A stretch of 34,545 nucleotides of DNA from Phycisphaeraceae bacterium (GCA_028284925.1 JANQQT010000012.1:1-34545), one strand, 5' to 3'; positions 9,866 through 16,709 are shown, numbered from the stretch's first letter. Made by a program: numbers and translations. The notes: generated by a model from the sequence alone, not told the origin.

Positions 9866-9906
9866 AAAACCCTCCCGAACCAGGGTTTGGAGATCGGGAG
9901 GGTTTT
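9866..9906 (+). terminator. Rho-independent terminator after the DUF1552 gene
   Basis: AAAACCCTCCCGA (9866-9878) and TCGGGAGGGTTTT (9894-9906) form a perfect 13-bp stem around a 15-nt loop, 34 nt after the DUF1552 stop codon. The 3' arm ends in a T run and the 5' arm begins in an A run, so it could work in both directions. Confidence 0.88.
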
Positions 9907-10036
9907 GTATTATGTGGCCGAGCGAACAAGCAGGGTCTCGGCGGTTTATCGTCGAAGGCGGCGTCTGAAAAGATTGGCGGCGATCGACGGTTAGCAAGAT
10001 GTGGTCACGGTTGAAAGTGGGTGTGGGTTGTGACCG

Positions 10037-10045
10037 TGGTATAAT
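10037..10045 (+). promoter_or_regulatory. Extended -10 promoter (TGG-TATAAT)
   Basis: A perfect TATAAT (10040-10045) is preceded directly by TGG, the extended -10 arrangement. No good -35 sits at 16-18 nt; the nearest TTGAAA (10011-10016) is 23 nt away. An inverted repeat GGTCAC (10003-10008) / GTGACC (10030-10035) lies just upstream and could be an operator. The predicted start is near 10052, directly before the structured segment. Confidence 0.5.
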
Positions 10046-10051
10046 TAGCCG

Positions 10052-10140
10052 TGCGGCTCTGACGGATCAGCACATGGCGGCGTACACGAACATGGTCAGG
10101 TACATGATTCGGCGGCGTGTGGCGTGAAGCGTCAGAGCAA
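10052..10140 (+). ncRNA. Candidate structured RNA or structured 5' leader
   Basis: Directly after the extended -10, GCTCTGACG (10056-10064) and CGTCAGAGC (10130-10138) form a perfect 9-bp outer stem. Inside it CACATG (10071-10076) can pair with CGTGTG (10116-10121, one G-U), and GTAC/CATG repeats could close a further loop. An alternative use of the same stretch is a 17-codon ORF (10074-10127, MAAYTNMVRYMIRRRVA) without a clear Shine-Dalgarno. It may be an independent small RNA or the leader of the gene at 10239. I do not recognise a known family. Confidence 0.3.
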
Positions 10141-10238
10141 ACATGGGTTATCCTCGATAAGGTTTTCGTGATACGCTCTACGAGTAATCAAGGGCTGTGC
10201 CAATCAGGGCGGCTCGCTTGAGCAAAGGCTATAAACCT

Positions 10239-12182
10239 ATGCAAAACAAAGGCTTACGTAAACGCAATCGCAAGTTGACAAAAGATGGATCGTGCAGGAT
10301 GTTGCTTTTTGGCAACATTGGCATGGCGCCGTTGTGGGCCTTTATATGCACGAGTATCTTGTGGAACGGGGCGGTGTCGGGACAGGTGAGAAAAGGTGTG
10401 CCGATTCTGGACCAGGTGAAGGCGACGCAAATTTATGCTCTGGCGGAGAATTGGGTGAAACGGGCCGCGGTGCCAAAGGGGGATGTGCCTTTTAATGTTG
10501 CGGCGGCAAACGTGTCGGCGGTCCGGGTGACGATACGTCGAGGCGGGCCGACGATTGGCCAGGCGACGACGGTACGGAAGGATCCACTCGAAGCAGTTAA
10601 GAACGAGACGTCTCCCAAAGAGAAGATTAAGTATGTGGACGTGGTAGCACTAACGCGGGATGCGGTGGGCAAGGCGCTGGATCAGGCGCAGCGAACGTTG
10701 CGACTGGTTCGGTTGACGGAAAGGGAGACCGCTCGTTTTCAATTGGATGTGCAGTTTGCGCTTGCGCCGCATCGATTGCGGCTGAATGAACTGAGTGACA
10801 TTTTCAAGCAATTTCATATGAATCTTGATGGACTTGCGATGAATAAGGGGAAGCGGTGGGCATGGAGTTTTCCGGGGAATGTGATCGCGTCGAACCTAAG
10901 ATTGAATGGACAGTTTAATCAACTGTTGACGGGGACGGGGATGGAGTTGAAGGAGATTGAGTTGATTGGGAAGCCGCGTGGTCCTGCCTTGTATAAATTT
11001 GACGTGCTGCATGTGGTGCGGATCAAGAAGGATGATTCCCGGCTAACGTTTTTGTCGCGCGGGAATGAGGTGCTGCCTGCAAGGCCAATTGTGGGGGGGG
11101 CGGAATTGCGAAGGATTTCGGAATCTTTGGTGAAGTATCTGCTCGGGCGTCAGCAGAAGACGGGTCATTTTACGGGGACGTACGAGCCGACACCTGACCG
11201 GTATAAGTCAAAATCCGCCAGGACGATTTACGGGGCATTGGCGGTGATCGCGTTATCGCGTTATTCAAAAGCGCCGGCGATTGATCAGGCAGATGCGGCA
11301 TTGAAGAAGAAGGCGGGAGATGCGGCACGTAAAGGATTGTTGATGATCAATCGGCCGCTGAGTCGCGGGGGTGGGACGACGACGACGCCGATGATGCTCG
11401 ATACGGCATTCACGTTGATGGCAGCGTTGGAAACGAACATGGATCGTGATTCGGCGCCGATGATCAAGGCATTGCGATTGCGGATGGCCAAGACATTGGA
11501 GACGATGCAGACGAAGGATGGTCGTTTCCAGAGTCGGACGGGAGGTAAGAACGTGGACACGGCACGGCAGGCACTGGGGGCGGCGGCGTTGGCCATGCTT
11601 TATCGTCATAATGCATCGCCCCAGACGCTGGAGAAGGCGCAACTTGCATTGGGGCTGGCATGGAATGATGCAAAGGACCATCAATTAATGCTGTCAATGC
11701 CGTGGTTGACGATTGCGGAGGTGACGTTGCTGGAGAGCGGGAAGGCGAACAATCCCGATCGGCTTGCGAATACGTGTCAGTCGGTGTGGCGGAGGCAGGT
11801 TGAGCGGGCGGATGATAAGATCCCGGCGGATGTGATTGGCGGATTCTTGAAGCAACACGCTTTGCTCAATGAGCCGGATAGTTCGTCGATGTACCTGATG
11901 TTTGCTCAGGGGATGGTTCTGGGTCGGGACAAAATCGTGGCGTCCGAGGAACGAATTGACTGGTTGCGTCGGTGCGGATTGGGTGTGCGGTTCATTGATC
12001 AATTGATGCTGGATCGGGCGTCAGCCTACTACTGTCGAAATACCGATGCCGCGATCGGGGGTGTGCGACGATCCATGTGGGATAACGTGCAAACATTGGG
12101 GGACTCGGCGTTTGCGTTGTTGGCGGTGACGGAGGTTTGGCGGGGTAAGAACAAAATTGAGAGGGATGCAGCGTCGCCTTGA
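10239..12182 (+). CDS. Exported or membrane-anchored protein with (alpha/alpha)-toroid-like C-terminal half, function unknown
   Basis: The ATG at 10239 gives 647 residues. A GTG at 10197 in the same frame would add 14. The N-terminus is strongly basic (KGLRKRNRKLTK) and followed by one hydrophobic segment (about residues 25-47), so it is either a long signal peptide or an anchor. Residues about 60-280 hold a mixed alpha/beta region (VRVTIRRGGPTIGQ; FPGNVIASNLRLNG) that is faintly reminiscent of AMMECR1-like sequences, a low-confidence guess. From about residue 295 the sequence is helical repeats of the terpenoid-cyclase/prenyltransferase toroid style: LLGRQQKTGHFTGTYEP, ARTIYGALAVIALSRY, MLDTAFTLMAALE, TLETMQTKDGRFQSRTGG. 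No catalytic DxDD or zinc site is seen, so cyclase activity is unlikely. The gene stands alone behind the leader at 10037-10140. No clear terminator follows. Confidence 0.75.
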   Translation: MQNKGLRKRNRKLTKDGSCRMLLFGNIGMAPLWAFICTSILWNGAVSGQVRKGVPILDQVKATQIYALAENWVKRAAVPKGDVPFNVAAANVSAVRVTIRRGGPTIGQATTVRKDPLEAVKNETSPKEKIKYVDVVALTRDAVGKALDQAQRTLRLVRLTERETARFQLDVQFALAPHRLRLNELSDIFKQFHMNLDGLAMNKGKRWAWSFPGNVIASNLRLNGQFNQLLTGTGMELKEIELIGKPRGPALYKFDVLHVVRIKKDDSRLTFLSRGNEVLPARPIVGGAELRRISESLVKYLLGRQQKTGHFTGTYEPTPDRYKSKSARTIYGALAVIALSRYSKAPAIDQADAALKKKAGDAARKGLLMINRPLSRGGGTTTTPMMLDTAFTLMAALETNMDRDSAPMIKALRLRMAKTLETMQTKDGRFQSRTGGKNVDTARQALGAAALAMLYRHNASPQTLEKAQLALGLAWNDAKDHQLMLSMPWLTIAEVTLLESGKANNPDRLANTCQSVWRRQVERADDKIPADVIGGFLKQHALLNEPDSSSMYLMFAQGMVLGRDKIVASEERIDWLRRCGLGVRFIDQLMLDRASAYYCRNTDAAIGGVRRSMWDNVQTLGDSAFALLAVTEVWRGKNKIERDAASP

Positions 12183-12257
12183 AATTTGGATCCATTAACG
12201 GCAGGCGGGCCTGGTTTTGTTGCTGTGTTTGAGGGGGTTCTGATCGAGTGTTGGGTG

Positions 12258-12306
12258 AATTGCCACCGTGAGAGATGAGGCATAAAGTATGCCCAATTGC
12301 CACCGT
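12258..12306 (+). repeat. 12-nt direct repeat: duplicated 5' end of tRNA-Thr
   Basis: AATTGCCACCGT occurs at 12258-12269 and again at 12295-12306. The second copy contains the first 8 nt of tRNA-Thr with its 4-nt upstream flank. The first copy supplies the TTGCCA used as the likely -35. Confidence 0.7.
12260..12288 (+). promoter_or_regulatory. Probable promoter of tRNA-Thr
   Basis: TTGCCA (12260-12265, 5 of 6) and TAAAGT (12283-12288, 4 of 6) are separated by 17 nt and end 10 nt before the mature tRNA. The -10 lies within a perfect inverted repeat GGCATA-AAG-TATGCC (12279-12293), which may be regulatory or chance. Confidence 0.45.
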
Positions 12307-12372
12307 AGCTCAGTTGGTCAGAGCGGTGCTTTCGTAAAGCACAGGTCGTGGGTTCAAATCCCACCGGTGGCT
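12299..12372 (+). tRNA. tRNA-Thr (anticodon CGT)
   Basis: The full cloverleaf is visible over 74 nt. The acceptor GCCACCG pairs with CGGTGGC and is followed by discriminator T. The D stem is GCTC/GAGC with AGTTGGTCA, the anticodon stem GTGCT/AGCAC carries loop TTCGTAA, and the T arm is GTGGG-TTCAAAT-CCCAC. Anticodon CGT reads ACG (Thr). CCA is not encoded. A T-rich run follows directly and may end transcription. The threonyl-tRNA synthetase gene lies 4.3 kb downstream. Confidence 0.96.
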
Positions 12373-12474
12373 TTTTTCTTTTGTGTTTTCGGGATAATCC
12401 ATTCTCGCCAGATCATCGCGGCTTCCTTATCTTAGCTGCCTTGCGACTTTCCGCAGGCCTGAATTAGATGAGAA

Positions 12475-13563
12475 TCATTTCGATGTGGCGGGTTTTTCCG
12501 ACCGGGGTCTCCAACACGGCGCGATGCTGTGGCCGTCCAATCCTGATGTCAAACAGACCGGTTTTCCACCTGATGAAGGTACTACAAAAACATCCCATCG
12601 TCCTCGGTTTCTTCGGGTACTGGTTTTGTTGAATTGGAAGGCAATCCATTTCCCGTCAGGGGAATAACTCGGCGTCGATACATAACCGTCCATTCGACAA
12701 ATTTCAATCGATTTGTTCGTTGAACAATCGTGCACAAACAAACCGCCATCGAAGAGTTTGGAATAAACAATCTTTGAACCATTGGGAGCAAAATCTCCCA
12801 ATTTGGGCATACCCTGTCCCGCACCAGCTATTTTGGACGTCGTTTTGCCTTGGAGGTTGGCAATCACAATTTGATCCGTTCGTAAGTTCCAGTATGCAAT
12901 CCGCTTGCCGTTCGGCGACCAGATCGTTTTTTCCATCGAGAGATTACCCCTGGTTAAAGGCTTTGTCACTCCCGATTTCACCTCCCGCAAGTACACGTTC
13001 CAATTCTGGTTGAACGAGTTGAACAGAATCCACTTGCCATCAGGTGACCAGCTTGGCCAGACACGTGTTTGGCCCCTATTCGTAAGTCTCTTGTCGCTCC
13101 CGTCTTTCTCGCGAATCCACAAATCCTGTTCGTCCGTCATTGAACTTACGACACAGTAAACCAGCCGGTCTCCGGAAGGAGCATACGAAGGAAATACACC
13201 AGTGGTCAGCTTACGGTGGCTCCTTTGATTCATGTCGTACTGGTACATCATATAGTCATCACCGATGTCCAGGTAACAAACCAGCTTTTGACCGTTTCTG
13301 TACCAGATCGGATGCTGGAGGGAACGCGCGACATGTTCTCGCGGCGGTCCATCGGCTTCAAACAGTCTGGCCTTGGATTCATTCTTCGCGAACCGAATCC
13401 AGGCGAATCATTTATCCTTTTTCGCGTCATAGCTCTCCCACAAAAAGTCGTATCCCAATTGTAATTGGGCGCCTTTCGTGGAAGTATCGCGACCCAGATG
13501 GCAGCCCATCAACAACAATGGGACAAGCCACAGCCCAAACGACAGGAACGTTTTCCAATTCAT
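12475..13563 (-). pseudogene. PD40/WD40-like beta-propeller lipoprotein gene interrupted by an in-frame TGA
   Basis: One minus-strand frame from ATG 13563 encodes a lipoprotein leader (LVPLLLMGC, lipobox cysteine about residue 21). It meets TGA at 13410-13408 (codon 52) and then continues open to TGA at 12475. The sequence right after the stop (FAWIRFAKNE, then a blade HPIWYRNGQKLVCYLD) is already propeller-like. The next start, ATG 13251, falls inside a blade and has no good Shine-Dalgarno, so the downstream part is not a normal independent gene. PD40 motifs of TolB type recur: SWSPDGKWILF, IWSPNGKRIAYWN, DFAPNGSKIVYSK, SYSPDGKWIAFQF. The stop could be a TGG to TGA change (W52). The unbroken protein would have 362 residues. 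G+C is lower than in the neighbours. An assembly error, recent decay or readthrough cannot be separated from sequence alone. Confidence 0.75.
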
Positions 13564-13764
13564 TTTCTTACGTTCCAATGCCACAGATCACTTTACCCCC
13601 GAACGTTGAAAGTACGAACCATGCATTGCGTGTGCCAGCCTTGACCCCGATCGCCAACACTCCATATTAATCATTGCCTCTCGTACAAGCTTCAATTCCC
13701 TGGTAAAAACCCAGCCACTGCCGCACTCACATGAAACACTACAATGAATTCGCTTCCGGCAGAT

Positions 13765-13803
13765 TATTCTGATTTTAACCAGAATACTTCGCTCATATGT
13801 CAA
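13765..13803 (-). promoter_or_regulatory. Possible promoter/operator upstream of the broken lipoprotein gene
   Basis: A perfect TTGACA on the minus strand (13803-13798) is followed after 20 nt by TAAAAT (13777-13772). The -10 lies in the centre of a perfect 7-bp inverted repeat TATTCTG-N8-CAGAATA (13765-13786). The spacer is longer than ideal, so this may be a protein-binding site more than a standard promoter. Confidence 0.25.
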
Positions 13804-13807
13804 GAAA

Positions 13808-14089
13808 TTAATCAAATGCGATCTTCTTACGTTCCACCAACAACCGGTAATACTCGAAACTTTTCGCCGATTCATTGGCACGGAGATAATGACACATGCC
13901 ATTCGAATTGACAAATGCGGGATCGGCACTGTTTTTTCTCGCCGATATGCAAGACCTGGAGAATTTTTCGGTTGTCTTCAGGCGGATGCATTCAAACCGA
14001 AGAGTATCAGGTGAAATACCAAAATTTCGGTCGGGACCACACCATCCCAAAGACGAAAACACGTGAGAAACGTACTCGGCAAACGACAC
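13808..14089 (-). CDS. Doubtful small hypothetical ORF beside tRNA-His
   Basis: A 93-codon frame could start at GTG 14089, 6 nt past the 3' end of tRNA-His. It reads SFAEYVSHVFSSLGWCGPDR, a middle with SPDTLRFECIRLKTTEKF, and ends LLVERKKIAFD. The frame is also open upstream through the tRNA, so it may be the tail of a truncated gene or not coding at all. No family, signal peptide or membrane segment is recognised. Base use matches the AT-richer patch around it. Confidence 0.25.
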   Translation of the reverse strand: MSFAEYVSHVFSSLGWCGPDRNFGISPDTLRFECIRLKTTEKFSRSCISARKNSADPAFVNSNGMCHYLRANESAKSFEYYRLLVERKKIAFD

Positions 14090-14094
14090 AAAAG

Positions 14095-14169
14095 GGTGGC
14101 TGAGGGGATTCGAACCCCCGACCCCCTGGACCACAACCAGGTGCTCTAACCAACTGAGCTACAGCCACC
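14095..14169 (-). tRNA. tRNA-His (anticodon GTG)
   Basis: On the minus strand the cloverleaf is complete: acceptor GTGGCTG/CAGCCAC, D stem GCTC/GAGC, anticodon stem CCTGG/CCAGG with loop TTGTGGT, and T arm GGGGG-TTCGAAT-CCCCT. Anticodon GTG reads His codons. A G at -1 (complement of 14169) faces a C discriminator (complement of 14095), the G-1:C73 pair that identifies bacterial tRNA-His. CCA is not encoded; a short T run follows. Confidence 0.96.
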
Positions 14170-14184
14170 AAATATCGAGACACA

Positions 14185-14213
14185 ACAGTAGGCACTCTCG
14201 TTAAACCGGTCAA
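14185..14213 (-). promoter_or_regulatory. Probable promoter of tRNA-His
   Basis: On the minus strand TTGACC (14213-14208, 5 of 6), a 17-nt spacer and TACTGT (14190-14185, 3 of 6) lie 15 nt before the tRNA 5' end, the expected distance for a tRNA promoter. Confidence 0.42.
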
Positions 14214-14378
14214 ACAATAATGCCCCCTACCCAATTTCCTCCGCCAACTCACGTAGTTCCGGCCTCCGGTCTCGCCCTAATTGCATTGCGATCCCCATCG
14301 TGTATTCCATTCTGCACACCCATACGATATCATAGTATCAAAGTCGTACCATGCATATCTGTAAGTGAGTGCCGGAAA

Positions 14379-16010
14379 ATGCTGATCCTGACCGTTATTC
14401 AAGGACCTGACAAAGGCCGTCGTTTTGAGCTTCCCGACAACGAACCGCAACTCATAGGCCGTTCCAGCGAAGCCCTCCCTCTCGTCGACACCACGATCTC
14501 CAGACGCCACGCCGAACTCACGCCCGATCACGGGAAATGGCTCATCAATGACCTTGAATCGGCGAACGGCACATACGTCAATGGTACGAAAATCAAAGGT
14601 CAGCGTTTGCTCGTCAGCGGCGATCAGATCCGCACGGGACAGTCCATTTTCGTCTTTGGCCGATCCACCAAACACGCCCCTCGAAAGCCCGTCCGTGTCA
14701 TGCCATCCGACCGCTTCGACACCGCAGTCGAATCCGTGGTCCCATCAAACGATGACTCGGTGATTATGGCGGTCCCAGACCCATCCGAAGCGGCTGTTGC
14801 ACACCTGCGTGTCCTCTACGATCTGATGCAACTTGTCGGTTCCATCTTTGACAAACAACTGCTCCTCGAACGTGTCATGGATCTTGTTTTCGAACACTTT
14901 GAGCCGGATCGAGGGTTCATCCTTACCCAGGAAAACGAAAACGACAAACCCGAACCGATTGTTGTGCGATATCGCCAGGAACCCCGCGACAATGATGAAA
15001 AACATATCCACGTTTCTCGCACGATCGTCCAGCATGTTCTCAAGAAAAGCGAGGGCGTCCTGAGTTCCAACGCCATGGCCGACCGACGATTTTCCCCCGG
15101 CGACTCGGTCAAGAACTACGGCATTCGATCCGCCATGTGCGTGCCCATCAAGTTCCGTGAACAGAAGTTCGGCGTCGTGTATGTCGATTCCAAGGTCGCC
15201 AATTACACCTTTACCGAAGACCAATTGCGTCTCCTTACCGCCATGGGCGCCCAAACCGGCCTTGCCCTTGAACATGCCAAACTATACCAACAGGGCATGC
15301 AACAGGCGCGCCTCGCCGCCGTCGGCGAAACTGTCGCCAGTCTCTCGCACTCCATCCGCAATATTCTCCAAGCCATGCGCGGCGGCGCAGAAGTCGTCGA
15401 ACTGGGACTTCGCAAAAAGGATCTGAACATTGTCGCCAACGGCTGGGATATCCTCGCCAGAAACCTTGATCGCATCTACCAACTCACGATGAACATGCTC
15501 CAGTTCTCCAAGCAACGCAAACCCGAATTTGAATTGGTCAACTTTCCCAACCTCCTTCTCGAAATCGTCGGCCTGATGCAACCCCAATGCGACCGTCGAA
15601 ACGTCGCACTCATTACAGATATTGATGACGAAATGCCCCCGATCCCCTGTGATCCGAACGGTATCCACCAAGCCGTTATTAACCTACTGGGCAATGCTCT
15701 GGATGTCGTAGACCCCGGCTCAGGCGTTATTACGATTACATGTCATTTCCGCCCTGAAGAACACGAGGTCTCCATCGAAGTCACAGACAACGGAGAAGGG
15801 ATCGACGACGAAACGATGGCGCAACTTTTCCAACCCTTCTACTCCACCAAGGGACTCCGTGGAACAGGCCTCGGTCTTGCCGTTACCAAAAAGATCATTA
15901 CCGAACACGGAGGCCAGATCAATGTCGATTCCACCCAGGGGCAGGGTACAACCTTCTCCCTCACGCTTTCGAGTGAAAGCAAGGACGATCCCGCCGCTAC
16001 GCACGTTTAG
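14379..16010 (+). CDS. FHA-GAF sensor histidine kinase
   Basis: This 543-residue protein has no signal peptide or membrane segment, so it should be cytosolic. Residues 1-95 are an FHA domain (IGRSS, TTISRRHAEL, SANGTYVNGT), which binds phosphothreonine peptides. Residues about 143-305 are a GAF domain (LRVLYDLMQLVGS to GLALEHAKLY). The kinase core follows: HisKA with phospho-accepting H324 in SLSHSIRNIL, then HATPase with N box (NLLGNALD), G1 (DNGEGID), F box (FQPFYSTK) and G2 (GTGLGLAV). The ATG at 14379 puts the FHA domain at the N-terminus; the frame is open to 14220, but that extension is low-complexity. No response regulator lies nearby, so the partner is unknown. The FHA domain suggests cross-talk with Ser/Thr kinases such as the one at 31291, which is inference. 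Confidence 0.93.
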   Translation: MLILTVIQGPDKGRRFELPDNEPQLIGRSSEALPLVDTTISRRHAELTPDHGKWLINDLESANGTYVNGTKIKGQRLLVSGDQIRTGQSIFVFGRSTKHAPRKPVRVMPSDRFDTAVESVVPSNDDSVIMAVPDPSEAAVAHLRVLYDLMQLVGSIFDKQLLLERVMDLVFEHFEPDRGFILTQENENDKPEPIVVRYRQEPRDNDEKHIHVSRTIVQHVLKKSEGVLSSNAMADRRFSPGDSVKNYGIRSAMCVPIKFREQKFGVVYVDSKVANYTFTEDQLRLLTAMGAQTGLALEHAKLYQQGMQQARLAAVGETVASLSHSIRNILQAMRGGAEVVELGLRKKDLNIVANGWDILARNLDRIYQLTMNMLQFSKQRKPEFELVNFPNLLLEIVGLMQPQCDRRNVALITDIDDEMPPIPCDPNGIHQAVINLLGNALDVVDPGSGVITITCHFRPEEHEVSIEVTDNGEGIDDETMAQLFQPFYSTKGLRGTGLGLAVTKKIITEHGGQINVDSTQGQGTTFSLTLSSESKDDPAATHV

Positions 16011-16034
16011 ATGATCCAAACCCTCCCGCACCAG

Positions 16035-16529
16035 CTAAAACAGTTTGCCCTGATCAGGTGTGTCAAGAGTCGCATTCGACTCCATCACCTCTTTCACCTC
16101 ATCAAGCAGATCCTCCAGATCGCGAAACTGCTTATAAACACTCGCATAACGAACATAAGCCACCTGATCCACGTTTTTCAATCGCTGTGCAACCTGTCGA
16201 CCGATCTCCAGACTATCCACCTCTCGTTCAAACGTCCGGAACAACTCCTCCTCGACCTCATCCGCAATTTCCTGGATCTGTGCCACCGAAACCGGGCGTT
16301 TATAACACGCCGCCTCCAAGCCATCCAGCATCTTTTGCTTCATATAAGGAACACGCGTGCCGTCTTTCTTCACCACCGCCAGCTTGATCGTCTCCTCAAC
16401 ACGCTCATACGTCGTGAATCGACGGCCACATTCCAGGCATTCACGACGGCGGCGAATCACCTTCCCCTGCTCAGATGAGCGGGAATCTATCACCTTGTCC
16501 TGATCCGCATTACAAAACGGACACAGCAT
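16035..16529 (-). CDS. nrdR: Transcriptional repressor NrdR
   Basis: The 164-residue protein has the family length. The N-terminal zinc ribbon uses C3, C6, C31 and C34 (CPFC ... CLEC) with SRSSEQGKVIRRRREC between them. An ATP-cone follows (VVKKDGTRVPYMKQKML through VAYVRYASVYKQF). NrdR binds ATP/dATP and represses ribonucleotide reductase genes, none of which lie in this window. The start at 16529 puts MLCPFC at the N-terminus as in other NrdR proteins; a GGAG lies upstream. Longer in-frame starts to 16622 add no homology. It converges with the histidine kinase, 24 nt apart, without a visible hairpin. Confidence 0.96.
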   Translation of the reverse strand: MLCPFCNADQDKVIDSRSSEQGKVIRRRRECLECGRRFTTYERVEETIKLAVVKKDGTRVPYMKQKMLDGLEAACYKRPVSVAQIQEIADEVEEELFRTFEREVDSLEIGRQVAQRLKNVDQVAYVRYASVYKQFRDLEDLLDEVKEVMESNATLDTPDQGKLF

Positions 16530-16638
16530 ACCTGAAGTCTCCAAGCCCCCAACACTTTGGGGCACAATCGAGTACCGATACCTTATCTTGACCACACATT
16601 GTATCCCAGTCAAATTGGCCACCCCGCCAGCCGATTAT

Positions 16639-16666
16639 TTGCCTACCCCACATCATGATTGATAAT
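16639..16666 (+). promoter_or_regulatory. Possible promoter of thrS
   Basis: TTGCCT (16639-16644, 4 of 6), a 16-nt spacer and GATAAT (16661-16666, 5 of 6) predict a start near 16673 and a leader of about 37 nt, too short for a T-box-type riboswitch. Confidence 0.33.
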
Positions 16667-16709
16667 GACCATTCAACACCCGCACCAAGCATTCATGAAG
16701 GAATGAACA

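Larger units (their letters stand above)
13564..14094. other. Low-G+C gene-poor patch between the broken propeller gene and tRNA-His
   Basis: About 530 nt have no confidently coding gene. Positions 13741-13800 have 22 G+C of 60. It holds a doubtful 93-codon minus ORF (13808-14089), a 13-nt direct repeat TTCTTACGTTCCA (13565-13577 and 13824-13836), and a 7-bp inverted repeat TATTCTG/CAGAATA (13765-13786). No integrase, transposase or phage gene is recognisable. Confidence 0.6.

Noticed and set aside
10136-10239. GCAAAC and GCAAAGGCTATAAACCTA resemble the core of a class I cyclic-di-GMP riboswitch
   Set aside because: The two conserved parts are about 86 nt apart, an extra G breaks the second one, and the GAAA-loop hairpin expected between them is missing.
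12029-12364. Minus-strand ORF starting GFEPTTCALRKHRSDQLSY
   Set aside because: This is the well-known artefact of translating the antisense of a tRNA gene (tRNA-Thr at 12299-12372).
13588-13929. 113-codon minus ORF in the AT-rich patch
   Set aside because: It overlaps the other weak ORF at 13808-14089 and the promoter-like elements; composition is erratic, with no hydrophobic core pattern or start signal.
12183-14378. dif recombination site near the skew switch
   Set aside because: No stretch resembles the TAATRTATATTATGTTAA core by eye. The palindromes at 12279-12293 and 13765-13786 do not fit two 11-bp Xer half-sites. A profile search for planctomycete dif would be needed.
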